A stretch of DNA of 64,000 nucleotides from an uncultured Bacilli bacterium. GTDB lineage: Bacteria > Bacillota_I > Bacilli_A > RF39 > UBA660. The stretch covers positions 9,503-73,502 of the forward strand of contig CAKOYV010000007.1 of NCBI GenBank assembly GCA_934131005.1, written 5' to 3'. Below the pieces are notes generated by a model. That model was not told the DNA's origin. It worked only from the letters and a program-made list of their open reading frames with translations, and searched no databases. This document shows, one piece after another, positions 1 through 8,285 of the stretch. Numbering within the stretch: position 1 is the first letter of the stretch; each line of letters begins with the position of its first letter. A program made the position numbers and the translations under genes.

Positions 1-758
1 ACTTCTTCTTGCAGATAATTCCATAACTTTTCAGCATATTGAAAATTTACATTTTTTAAGATTACATTTGTTTTCTTTATAGGAGATGTCACTAGTGCAA
101 CATGGAGTTTAGATAAAGTTTTATACACTTCACTGCTAGTTAAATCTGATATTTGTAATTCTAATTTTTCTATTCTAGTTTTGATATCTAATTCACTATT
201 TTTAGATGACTTATTATCTAGTTTTGAATCTAGTTGCATTGACATATTTACTTTTTCTTTACCAATAGTTGTAGTAGCATTATACTCAATTAGTTTGCTA
301 TCTTTAACTTCTCCAGGGATTATTCCATCTTGTTTTTTCCTAGCAATAAAGCCTTTCATATTTTGAATTAAACTATAGATAAAACGATTTTCATAAGTAT
401 TAAAACTTTCTTCTTTATTTATATTTAGTATTTTTGATGGTCTTACATTTCCTGTTTTTTTATCATAATCTTGAATTAAGTTTGTATTTCTTGATAAGTG
501 TTTAATACTTTCTACCGTAACTCTTCTTGCTAGTTCTATTTTTACAATATCTTCTTCATTTACAATAAAGCGATTGGGATTTCTTAAAATGTTGTCTAGA
601 TAATATATTGTATCTTCCATTCTTTCTATCCATTCTAAGTTGTTATCAACTTTTTCATAATCACTCTTGACATTTACGGTAGATTGAACACTTTGTTGAA
701 AGTTTTTTATTTTTTTTTCATCTGTTTTTTGATATAAATTTATGATATCTAAGCCCAT
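1..758 (-). CDS. DUF2357-domain protein, C-terminus beyond window
   Basis: An open minus-strand frame runs from an ATG at 756-758 to the window edge, giving 252 residues. The N-terminal 150 residues follow the DUF2357 pattern: a run with LARRVTVESIKHLSRN near residues 75-90, then ENRFIYSLIQNM, the conserved ENRF element of the family. In known proteins this domain precedes a PD-(D/E)XK nuclease domain (PDDEXK_7) and pairs with McrB-like GTPases or ATPases, as here, where the AAA+ gene ends 18 bases upstream. The nuclease part would lie outside the window, so neither its presence nor its intactness can be judged. It is the last visible gene of the operon starting near 4.75 kb. Confidence 0.72.
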   Translation of the reverse strand, partial: MGLDIINLYQKTDEKKIKNFQQSVQSTVNVKSDYEKVDNNLEWIERMEDTIYYLDNILRNPNRFIVNEEDIVKIELARRVTVESIKHLSRNTNLIQDYDKKTGNVRPSKILNINKEESFNTYENRFIYSLIQNMKGFIARKKQDGIIPGEVKDSKLIEYNATTTIGKEKVNMSMQLDSKLDNKSSKNSELDIKTRIEKLELQISDLTSSEVYKTLSKLHVALVTSPIKKTNVILKNVNFQYAEKLWNYLQEE

Positions 759-776
759 TTAATCAGCTTCTTTCTA

Positions 777-2297
777 TTATGTTAATTTTTTTAATCTTAA
801 CAAATATTCTTCACATTCTTTCATTTTTCCTTTACCAAATGTTTTATCTAAGAATTCAATATAGCCATCGATTTCATCTCTTATATAGGATACATTTAAT
901 TGTTCAAATTTTCGTAATACTTTTCTTGCTAAGAAGTAATCTACTCCATCTACTTCTTCTCCTCCACAGGCTACATAAACAGGAACGAATTTTTTCATGT
1001 GAGCTACTATTCTGTTACCAAAAGCTATTCTGAAGTGTTTGATAACATAGTCATCCATTACTTCTATTTTATCTAGGGTATCTTGACTAATTGGATTATT
1101 ATTAATTGCATCTTGAAATAATTTATCTAGATAAGTATAATTAATATCTTGAGCATCAACATCTTCCGGTTCAAACACTTGTCCTTTATCATTAATATCA
1201 AGAGGCATTGCTCTATCATATACTTTATCAGTTACCATAAATGTTGAATCATCATTATTAATGGTTCCTATATACCACATATTAGGTGGTATTTTTAATT
1301 TACCATCAACAATATTTTTGGGATCATTCTTCCAACTAGCACTTACTAATTCAACAATCCATTCATCTTTATTGGGCATTTCTAGTATAGATAACATTTC
1401 CGCAAAATAATACTCTACTCTAGAAATGTTCATCTCATCCAGAATAACTGTATAAACATCATCTGTATATCCTGCTAAATACATTTCTTTTAATACTTCT
1501 GTTTCATTAAACTTTTTAGTAAATTCATTGAAATAACCAAATAATTCAGTTCTATCTCTCCATGATGGCTGAACAGATGCTACGCAAGAGTCATGTTTTA
1601 AAAATTTTCCCCAAGCATATGCTAAAGATGTTTTACCTGTTCCAGATATACCTTGTAAGATAACTAATTTAGTAGAAGCTAAGGCTGATATGAATAGTCT
1701 AATCATCTCTGTTTTATAATAAAGTTTTAAGTGAGAAGCTGAAAAATTTCTAAAATTTTCTACTAATTCAGGTAGCGTAAAATTATTATTATAATTTTTT
1801 ATTTTATAGTTAGCAAAAGCTTCATCAAGAGAATGTAATTTAGGAAAACGAATTCCTTCTCCATCTAGTGCTGCATCTTTATCTTTATCTTCTTCAGTAC
1901 TCTCTTCTCCTGGTTTTAATCCCAAGTGAGAAACTTTCATTGCCAAAATACTTTCTTTTTCTTTCATTAAACTGGATACTTCATTATTTAAATTTGCTAC
2001 TTCTTCTAATAAATCTTCTTGTTCTACTATTGTCTTTCTGAATCTTAAATATTTTCTGATTAAGAAGAATATTATTAAAAAAATAGATAAAACTAAAACA
2101 ATGGTTAAAACAATAGCAAGAATAACAAATACCCATTCTGGGCCATTAAAATCATCTTTATAAAAGTTAATGATTTTAATATATGCGGATATATTAAATA
2201 TTTCTTTTATTCCATTTACTAATCCAAAGAAAATTGTTTTTATTCCTGAAAAAAACTGCATTAAAAACTCATATAAAAATCTTAAGAATGTCTGCAT
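777..2297 (-). CDS. Membrane-anchored McrB-like AAA+ ATPase
   Basis: 506 residues. One strong membrane helix sits at about 56-80, followed by a short coiled coil (85-120) and an acidic linker. The AAA+ core has Walker A GISGTGKTS (216-224), the McrB-type element PSWRDRTELFGYF (244-256), Walker B VILDEMN (284-290), a sensor TINNDDS (345-351) and a probable arginine finger at R362. The family is the McrB/MoxR-like AAA group. Canonical McrB carries a DNA-binding domain at its N-terminus; here that place is taken by a membrane anchor. The gene lies between an unknown protein and a DUF2357 protein, 11 and 18 bases apart, suggesting one complex. The role could be a McrBC-like nuclease system or a membrane-bound remodelling machine tied to the surface genes upstream. 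Confidence 0.8.
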   Translation of the reverse strand: MQTFLRFLYEFLMQFFSGIKTIFFGLVNGIKEIFNISAYIKIINFYKDDFNGPEWVFVILAIVLTIVLVLSIFLIIFFLIRKYLRFRKTIVEQEDLLEEVANLNNEVSSLMKEKESILAMKVSHLGLKPGEESTEEDKDKDAALDGEGIRFPKLHSLDEAFANYKIKNYNNNFTLPELVENFRNFSASHLKLYYKTEMIRLFISALASTKLVILQGISGTGKTSLAYAWGKFLKHDSCVASVQPSWRDRTELFGYFNEFTKKFNETEVLKEMYLAGYTDDVYTVILDEMNISRVEYYFAEMLSILEMPNKDEWIVELVSASWKNDPKNIVDGKLKIPPNMWYIGTINNDDSTFMVTDKVYDRAMPLDINDKGQVFEPEDVDAQDINYTYLDKLFQDAINNNPISQDTLDKIEVMDDYVIKHFRIAFGNRIVAHMKKFVPVYVACGGEEVDGVDYFLARKVLRKFEQLNVSYIRDEIDGYIEFLDKTFGKGKMKECEEYLLRLKKLT

Positions 2298-2308
2298 TTC
2301 ATCACTTC

Positions 2309-3265
2309 CTAAATTGCTATATAATCATTATTATCTACTAATTCTTTTAATTCTCCATTAAAAAAGATATTAGTAAAGTAATCTGTATTTCTACCCTTTA
2401 TCATTATATAGTCTTCATATTTATTAATTATAAGTCCAAATGAATATCCTTCTTTAATTAAGGAACATATCTCTTCTTCATGACTTAAGAATTCAGCTGG
2501 ACTAATAGAAAGAATTATATTTTCTTTGATAATATCTGTATTAAATATTTCTTTAAATTTATTTTTTCTAGAGATAGTTTCTAATAATTTAGGAGAGAAT
2601 TCTACTAAATATTTCTTCTTAAAGTTACCTTTTATAATATTTTTTAAGATTAAACTACTAACTAAATAATATTCTACTAATAATTTATTTACTGCTACTA
2701 TTGATTCTGTTTTTACTTTATCAATAGCGTACTCACTATAAAGATTAGGAATAGAGATATTATCATTTAAATATACAATATAGATAGATGCATTTCTAAT
2801 TTTCTTGCAGGTTATATAAAAATCATTAGAAGAAGTTTTTTTTAAGTACTTTTCTTTTCTATGCCAATCGGATAGTACTTCTTTTTTAAAGTTAGAAACA
2901 AAATCATCATCATATATTCCTAATTTTTCCTGCCTTATTTTATTTAGTTCTATAGCTTCTTGTTGAAGAGTTTGTTTACCTTTATATTTTTTTACACCAT
3001 CTAGATAATAAAGCATTTTAAATAATTCTAAAATAAATTTGGAAACATTACTTGAATTATTTAGATAAACTTTCTCTAGAGCATTATTAAGAGTTGCTTC
3101 AAGAGTGCTTTTATTTGCTATTTCTTCATTATAATATCTAATATTTGCATATTCTTCTATATATTGTTTAAATGTGTCTTTCTTAAAATACTTACCCATA
3201 ATCATCTTAGTATAAACTTCTAAGTTATTTAAAGAAAAATCTACATATTTTGTTATAATATCCAT
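2309..3265 (-). CDS. Unknown 318-aa protein of the AAA/DUF2357 operon
   Basis: Not recognised. It is soluble, charged, and lacks a signal peptide. The C-terminal third has a faint resemblance to an EAL-domain layout: FSPKLLE, then IILSISPAEFLSHEEE, then IKEGYSFGLII, echoing the Asn-x-Ser, Leu-Glu-Ile and Gly-hydrophobic strands of EAL proteins, but the metal-binding acidic residues and the DDFGTG loop are missing. Any such fold would be catalytically dead. It is co-directional with the AAA+ gene (11-base gap) and with the surface gene upstream (16-base gap), so it probably belongs to the same transcript. Function unknown. Confidence 0.6.
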   Translation of the reverse strand: MDIITKYVDFSLNNLEVYTKMIMGKYFKKDTFKQYIEEYANIRYYNEEIANKSTLEATLNNALEKVYLNNSSNVSKFILELFKMLYYLDGVKKYKGKQTLQQEAIELNKIRQEKLGIYDDDFVSNFKKEVLSDWHRKEKYLKKTSSNDFYITCKKIRNASIYIVYLNDNISIPNLYSEYAIDKVKTESIVAVNKLLVEYYLVSSLILKNIIKGNFKKKYLVEFSPKLLETISRKNKFKEIFNTDIIKENIILSISPAEFLSHEEEICSLIKEGYSFGLIINKYEDYIMIKGRNTDYFTNIFFNGELKELVDNNDYIAI

Positions 3266-3281
3266 TAAAATCTCCTTCTTT

Positions 3282-4262
3282 CTAACTATATTCTACTTTA
3301 ATAATAGAAGTATTATCTGTATTTGGATAAGTATAATTTATGGTTGTGTCTTTTTTATAGAATTTAACTTGCTTACTAGATAGAGCTTCAATAGAAAAGG
3401 TAATTGCTGTTACATATTCATAATTTCCAATTTTTTTAGTAGTGGTGTTTATTGCACTTAAATAGGATTCGTCTGTCATATCTAAAAGTACTTTTTTTGG
3501 ATCAAAAGTCAATGTAATGAGAGCTGATTTACATTTGTTTTTTTCTTCATCAGTTAAGGATAAATAAGTTGAAATATCTATTTGGGAATTAACTTTATAT
3601 TCCCCAAATGCTTCTTTAACTGTGTAATAATCAAGAGTATTTGTTATTTTAGTTTCTAAATAAGGACTTCCCTTTTTATCATTAATTTCATAGGATAGCC
3701 CATAATAGCCTACGATTAATTTAAAGGTACCCGTTATCTTTTTTCGATATGGTGATGTAGAGATTGCCTCTACCTTAAGAGTCACACTATCTTTATCATG
3801 GAGCGTTGTTGATGTTGGAATTGTTATTACCACGCTAAAGCTATCTTGGTTGCTACTAGATGGTATCATACTTTTTTCTTTATCATCTTTAATACTACAG
3901 ACAACATTATCTGAACAAGAATACTTAATATTATAATAAATATCACTGGTACTTTTTACTTTGCTATTACTTAAACTATTCATATTAAAGGTCACTTCAT
4001 ATTGTCCTACTCCTGACCAGTTAGTCATTTCAATATTAGCTCCTTTGCTAGACAATTTATCACAGTTAAAATAAAATCCTTTTGTTGATAAATAATAATC
4101 TTTAATATCTAAATAGGCATATTTCGCATAACTAGCACTACTCCCTATTAAAATAATCAATATAATATATATAACGATTGCTTTAAACTGCCATTTCCCA
4201 TTTTTTTTAATTATTAATATTTCTTTTATTTTGGATAATTTTGTTTTGATTTTTTCTAACAT
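3282..4262 (-). CDS. TasA-like SipW-type secreted surface protein
   Basis: 326 residues. A basic N-terminus is followed by a membrane segment (28-41) and the sequence SSASYAKYAYLDIKDYY, matching the (S/T)YA-x-(Y/F) region of SipW-processed TasA/camelysin-type precursors. The remainder is Ser/Thr/Lys-rich and beta-like with two pairs of cysteines (for example FNCDKL and KYSCSDNVVCS). No LPXTG or second membrane anchor is seen. It lies 4 bases downstream of a signal-peptidase-like gene, the arrangement expected for a dedicated peptidase and substrate. Placement in the SipW-substrate class rests on the signal region and context only. Confidence 0.65.
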   Translation of the reverse strand: MLEKIKTKLSKIKEILIIKKNGKWQFKAIVIYIILIILIGSSASYAKYAYLDIKDYYLSTKGFYFNCDKLSSKGANIEMTNWSGVGQYEVTFNMNSLSNSKVKSTSDIYYNIKYSCSDNVVCSIKDDKEKSMIPSSSNQDSFSVVITIPTSTTLHDKDSVTLKVEAISTSPYRKKITGTFKLIVGYYGLSYEINDKKGSPYLETKITNTLDYYTVKEAFGEYKVNSQIDISTYLSLTDEEKNKCKSALITLTFDPKKVLLDMTDESYLSAINTTTKKIGNYEYVTAITFSIEALSSKQVKFYKKDTTINYTYPNTDNTSIIKVEYS

Positions 4263-4266
4263 ATAA

Positions 4267-4746
4267 TTAGCACCTTAATTCTTTTAAGATAGAATATACT
4301 TCGTACAAAAATGCTACTAAAATTGGAAAAATAATAATTACTAAATATCCCCATTTAGATTCAAGAATTGATAAAAGATTTCCAAGAAAAGGGATAACAA
4401 TACTATTGTTACTAATACCAATTAAGAATTTTTTATCAACAACTGTATCATCAATAACAACACTATCTTTATTAATGCTATTAATTGTTCCCGTTTGAAT
4501 ATAATATTTTTTTCCTCTAGATACATAATAAAATACTTTCATTTTTTCTTTATAAGTACTTTTATTATTCACAATAACTAAATCTCCTTTATTATAAGTT
4601 TCAGTTTTATCATTTTTTACAATTATCAAAGTATTATTATTAAATTCTGTAGTGTTATAGTCATTGTATGCTAATAAACATATTGTGGTAATTACTGCTA
4701 CTACAGTATAAATAATAATTATAATATGGCTAATTTTCTTTTTCAT
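4267..4746 (-). CDS. SipW-like signal peptidase paralogue, catalytic residues lost
   Basis: 159 residues with membrane helices at about 8-28 and 128-150, the topology of SipW-type (ER-like) signal peptidase I. The motif that should read S-x-E-P before KxDLVIV is replaced: the stretch is NDKTETYNKGDLVIV (45-59), so Lys47 or Thr48 stands where the catalytic Ser belongs. The HRV motif is also missing (YYIQTGTINS instead). It is therefore probably inactive as a peptidase and may act as a scaffold or pseudoenzyme. A good promoter lies just upstream and an AGGAGAGG ribosome-binding site precedes the ATG. It heads the operon that runs to the window start. Confidence 0.65.
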   Translation of the reverse strand: MKKKISHIIIIIYTVVAVITTICLLAYNDYNTTEFNNNTLIIVKNDKTETYNKGDLVIVNNKSTYKEKMKVFYYVSRGKKYYIQTGTINSINKDSVVIDDTVVDKKFLIGISNNSIVIPFLGNLLSILESKWGYLVIIIFPILVAFLYEVYSILKELRC

Positions 4747-4779
4747 AACTACTATACCTCTCCTACTTTCTCCTATTTA

Positions 4780-4809
4780 AGTATAGCACATCTATACTAA
4801 CATTGTAAA
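4780..4809 (-). promoter_or_regulatory. Sigma-A-type promoter for the surface/AAA operon
   Basis: On the minus strand a TTTACA -35 (4804-4809) and a TATACT -10 (4780-4785) are separated by 18 bases. It points at the signal-peptidase-like gene starting at 4746, giving a short leader with an AGGAGAGG ribosome-binding site. Confidence 0.6.
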
Positions 4810-4947
4810 TAAAATATGCTATGCAAGTAAAAAAATAAATTTTCACATAGATTTTTATTGAAAGTGCACAATTAATGTGCAATAAGTTTTAGAAACATAT
4901 ATAATATCTTCTTAAGCAATTTATTTGTCATTAAGGAGGTATTGAAA

Positions 4948-5827
4948 ATGACAAATTATTCTCATTTGTCTTATGAAGATAGAAAAAAATATTGAAGATG
5001 GATTAAATGAAAATAAATCCATAAATCAAATTGCTAAAGAATTATGTAGAAATCATTCTACACTCTTAAGGAAAATAGATAGAAACAAAAAACATTTGGA
5101 ACCATCCATCAACCTAGAATAATTATAAAATTAATCATCCTGATATTTTGGATTTCAGCAAAAGCTCTTTTTATCGTTATATTAAAAATGGAATTTTTGA
5201 ATTGGTCTTTTAGATTTTCTGAGAATTGTTAAATATAAAAAAAGAAAAAAATCAAGCCAAAGAAGAACAAAAAAAGAACGTGAAATATAGATACTGTTGA
5301 AAGTTTACAAATTGTTTCCTTACATTACTTTGAAGAAAGTTTAAATTCATGCTTATATTTAAGTTAGAATTCCAAACAACTGATAAAGTAACAAGAATTT
5401 TTAAAGTATTATAAACTCTTATTCCTTTAGATATTTATAAAAGTTTATTTCAAATTATTCTTACTTACAATAGTCACGAACTTTTTGATGTTAGTAATAT
5501 TGAATGTATTCATTCAACTGGTAAATATGTTCCTCATCTATTTTTGGGTAATTCGCAAGCTTCTAGTCAAAAAAGTTTCATTGAAAAAAATCATGAATTC
5601 ATTAGATATATTTTACCTAAAGGTCCTCTTTCAAAAATATTACTCAAGAAGACTGTAATTTAATTATGAATAATATTAATTCATTATGTAGAGATTCATT
5701 GAATAGCAAATCACCTTATGAAGCAATGCTATTCTTATGTGATGAAGATATATTAAAACTATTAAACTGCCATTATATTGAACATGATAGTGTTAATTTA
5801 TCAAATAATTTATTAAAACAAAAATAA
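4948..5827 (+). pseudogene. Degraded IS30-family transposase
   Basis: Begins with an ATG after AAGGAGG: MTNYSHLSYEDRKKY, then a stop. The frame resumes as NENKSINQIAKELCRNHST, the N-terminal helix-turn-helix typical of IS30 transposases. Around 5630-5827 the C-terminus reappears, with SLNSKSPYEAMLFL (compare the K-x-P-x-E element near the IS30 C-terminus), ending in TAA at 5825-5827. Several frameshifts and stops intervene. The start region forms a 10-bp stem (ATTTGTCATT at 4923-4932 with AATGACAAAT at 4947-4956) that loops out the ribosome-binding site and buries the ATG. Terminal inverted repeats could not be identified with confidence. Confidence 0.7.
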
Positions 5828-5910
5828 TTATAACTCAAACTATATTTATTCTTACGGCAAACAAATTGTCATAAATCCAATACTATTTAACAAATCAAAG
5901 ACACCAGTTT

Positions 5911-6495
5911 CTAATTATCAACAATTTTACTAGAATCAACATTTAGCTCAACTAATTCTATATTATCTTGATAAATAGCATCTTCATCACTTTCATTAAA
6001 ATAAATTAGTAAAGTATATGTATTTACCTTGGGTGTAGAAAAATATAATTTTTCTTTATTAAAAGTAAATTCTTGAAAATAAGTACCGTCATCATCTTTT
6101 TCTATTACACTATTGTTATCATTAATTAAATTTACACTACTACTATCTCGATAATCACTATTTAAATACAATTTATATTGTAGTGGTAAATTTGTAGTAG
6201 TTCTAATTTTTAGAACATACTCAATATCAACATCACTTATCTTACTTTCTTTTTGATTAGAAATAGTAAAATTATAGACATATGGCTCGCTTCTTGGTAC
6301 TAAATCACTTATTTTTATACTTTTATTTAACTTTCCAACTTCTAATAGATAAAAAGCTATACTAGTATCTACATTTCCTATTCCAGATGATTGATATTTA
6401 GAAAAAGTTACCGGAAGAAATTTAATCAAGATTAATAAGAATAAAAACAAAATGTTAATTTTAGAAATAAGAAGAAATTTCTTTTTACTAAACAT
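5911..6495 (-). CDS. Small SipW-type secreted TasA-like protein
   Basis: 194 residues. A hydrophobic N-terminus (8-28) is followed by PVTFSKYQSSGIGNVDTSIAF, the signal-cleavage and first-strand pattern of the TasA/camelysin class (the S-K-Y and D-x-S-I-A elements recur in the gene at 22.2 kb). The body has the rhythm of a beta sandwich (for example YVYNFTISN, EYVLKI, YTLLIYF). No cysteines or anchor are seen. It is the last gene of a four-gene minus-strand run (8230 to 5911), 11 bases after the intact SipW peptidase, and is probably one of its substrates. It could contribute a matrix fibre subunit or an accessory such as TapA; the sequence does not decide this. Confidence 0.65.
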   Translation of the reverse strand: MFSKKKFLLISKINILFLFLLILIKFLPVTFSKYQSSGIGNVDTSIAFYLLEVGKLNKSIKISDLVPRSEPYVYNFTISNQKESKISDVDIEYVLKIRTTTNLPLQYKLYLNSDYRDSSSVNLINDNNSVIEKDDDGTYFQEFTFNKEKLYFSTPKVNTYTLLIYFNESDEDAIYQDNIELVELNVDSSKIVDN

Positions 6496-6506
6496 AATAT
6501 CCCTCC

Positions 6507-7097
6507 TTATTTATCTTTTAAAATAGGTATTTCTATTTCCTCTTCTTTTTTCTTTTTAATTCTTTTTTCTTTCTGTTTTTGTATTTTTTTTCTTTTAGTT
6601 TTATTATTATAGGAGAAAGTAAAACTAAATAATACTAAAGTAATAGTTAATAACGTAAACACCTTTGGAGTCATTAATACCTTTTTCCATATCCCAAATC
6701 TAGGTATTACTAAGACCACCTTTCCTAAAACATTCTCTTTTTTTACTTTTGCATCTTTGCTGTTATTAGCATCCCCCTTAGTAGTTATTGTCTTACTGTC
6801 TATTTGAATTACTCTATGGGTTATAAACTCTTTATTTAAATTATAAGTTATTATATCTTTTTCTTGATAAGTACTATTTAATTTAACAATTACTAAATCA
6901 TTTTTATAAACAGCTGGCTCCATAGAACCACTAGCAATTTCAAAATAAGTATAACCAAAAAGACTTACATAGTCTTTTTTTTGAATATTTAAAGAAATAT
7001 AACTATAAGTCATAAAAATAATTATTATGCTTATCAAGAATATTAAAATGTAGGTAATAATATTACCTATTTTATCTATTACTTTCATCTTTATCAT
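6507..7097 (-). CDS. sipW: SipW-type signal peptidase I, catalytic residues intact
   Basis: 196 residues of the S26B (ER-type, Ser-His) signal peptidase class. An N-terminal membrane helix spans 13-33. The catalytic Ser is in ASGSMEP (Ser58), the His in ITHRV (His94), and the conserved Asp region is TTKGDANNSKD (106-115). A second membrane helix is at about 140-160, followed by a long Lys/Glu-rich cytoplasmic tail (165-195). It cleaves precursors of TasA-like matrix proteins at the membrane. The ATG at 7097 overlaps the TGA of the preceding substrate gene by four bases; an ATG at 7088 with a well-spaced AAGGA is an alternative start. It is the only complete peptidase of the three here and probably serves many of the substrates in the window. 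Confidence 0.85.
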   Translation of the reverse strand: MIKMKVIDKIGNIITYILIFLISIIIIFMTYSYISLNIQKKDYVSLFGYTYFEIASGSMEPAVYKNDLVIVKLNSTYQEKDIITYNLNKEFITHRVIQIDSKTITTKGDANNSKDAKVKKENVLGKVVLVIPRFGIWKKVLMTPKVFTLLTITLVLFSFTFSYNNKTKRKKIQKQKEKRIKKKKEEEIEIPILKDK

Positions 7098-7693
7098 CCT
7101 TTAGCACTATATTGATATACATTAACATGAATAGGCAAATTAATTTTAGTATCAGCTTTAGAACCTAATTCATAATCAGCTAAGTTACTTTCTTCATTAT
7201 CATTATCTTCCCAAACTAATTCAATTTTAATATCATACTTTTCTTTGTTCTTTATCTCTTTAAGATGAGCTATTCCTTGATAAGTATTTTCACTTACCAA
7301 AGAAAATTCATGCCCTCCCACTTCACTAACAGATGTAACTTTAATTCCTGATTTGTTAAAAACTTCTGTATCAATTACTATTCTATATAAAAAAGAAGTA
7401 TCTGTTGTCGAAGGATCAATTATGACATCAAAACTCCCAACTGAACCTGGGGCTCCCTTACCTTCTCTAACATGATTAGCATTACTCCAATTAATACTCG
7501 TCAAATCAAATTCTTCATCTTCTGTCGTTAAAGACGTTAGATAGGTATCTCCTACTCTGATTTTCCACCTAGCAAGTGCTATTGAAGGCGAATCAGTGAT
7601 ACCACTTTCAAATAACGAGTATGTTTGAGATAGCTGAAAAATTAGAACAAAAAGACCTATTAAAGTCATGGTGAAAAGAAAATACTTTTTCAT
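7094..7693 (-). CDS. SipW-type secreted TasA-like protein
   Basis: 199 residues. A hydrophobic signal (7-20) leads into LSQTYSLFESGITDSPSIALARWKI, cleavable after the T-Y-S region. The ARWKI-V-G/N segment, a central DASTTD-like element (DPSTTDTSFLYRI) and the C-terminal ADTKINLPIHVNVYQ are shared with the 211-aa protein at 22.2 kb, so the two are paralogues. It starts one base after the upstream gene and overlaps SipW by ATGA, which implies translational coupling with its peptidase. Expected to be exported and to form or decorate an extracellular fibre; this is inference from family and context. Confidence 0.7.
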   Translation of the reverse strand: MKKYFLFTMTLIGLFVLIFQLSQTYSLFESGITDSPSIALARWKIRVGDTYLTSLTTEDEEFDLTSINWSNANHVREGKGAPGSVGSFDVIIDPSTTDTSFLYRIVIDTEVFNKSGIKVTSVSEVGGHEFSLVSENTYQGIAHLKEIKNKEKYDIKIELVWEDNDNEESNLADYELGSKADTKINLPIHVNVYQYSAKG

Positions 7694-8230
7694 CTAGGCC
7701 TCTTTTAAATTGCGTTTTACTTCAAGAATGAATTCATATAATTCATATAAGAAGATAAATAAAACTGGTAGTATGATTACAAGCAAGAATATCCATCTTG
7801 ATGATAATATTTTTAAAATACTTCCTATTTTATGATAAATAACAGTGTTTTTAGTTGAACCTATTACATATTCACTAGAATATTCATAATTTCCTTCAAT
7901 TTCATAAGTTGTTTCTGTATTAGTAATTTTTCTTTTAGAAATAACTTTTGCTAAATTAACAATAACAGTATTTTTTTCTTTATTTTGTTCATAGAAAAAG
8001 ATAGAATCATTAGAGGTAATATCATCATTACCTGTATCTGTTACTACTAATAAATCACCCTTTTTATAGGCAGGTTCCAGTGAATTATCCGAAACAATTA
8101 TAAAGCTTTTATCTCCTATTTCAGTTATTCCATATTTATTATAATTTAATAAGCATATTGTCATTAATATTACAACTAACATGTAAGGAATTAAGATGAT
8201 TCCTCCTAGTATCTTTAATATTTTTTTCAT
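7694..8230 (-). CDS. SipW-like signal peptidase paralogue, partial catalytic set
   Basis: 178 residues with two membrane helices (about 8-28 and 143-165). Ser50 is kept in DNSLEP, followed by AYKKGDLLVV, but the HRV segment is replaced by VIVNLAKVIS (89-98) and the downstream KGDAN-type loop by EIEGNYEYSSE. A Ser nucleophile without its His is unlikely to be fully active, unless another residue substitutes. It heads the four-gene SipW run, driven by a strong promoter (8257-8285) placed inside the end of the previous gene. It resembles the 159-aa paralogue at 4.3 kb in size and C-terminal helix (both end LYE-x-Y before a basic tail). Confidence 0.68.
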   Translation of the reverse strand: MKKILKILGGIILIPYMLVVILMTICLLNYNKYGITEIGDKSFIIVSDNSLEPAYKKGDLLVVTDTGNDDITSNDSIFFYEQNKEKNTVIVNLAKVISKRKITNTETTYEIEGNYEYSSEYVIGSTKNTVIYHKIGSILKILSSRWIFLLVIILPVLFIFLYELYEFILEVKRNLKEA

Positions 8231-8256
8231 TATTACACCTTCTATTCTACAAATTT

Positions 8257-8285
8257 AGTATACCATAGTTTTAATTACTTGGCAA
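8257..8285 (-). promoter_or_regulatory. Sigma-A-type promoter for the SipW gene run
   Basis: Minus-strand TTGCCA (-35, 8280-8285), 17-base spacer, TATACT (-10, 8257-8262). It overlaps the last codons of the 511-aa gene and gives a short leader ending in GAAGGTG before the ATG at 8230. Confidence 0.65.

Noticed and set aside
777..2297. Firm call of a McrBC restriction system
   Set aside because: The ATPase has a membrane helix in place of a DNA-binding domain, and the nuclease half of the partner is outside the window.
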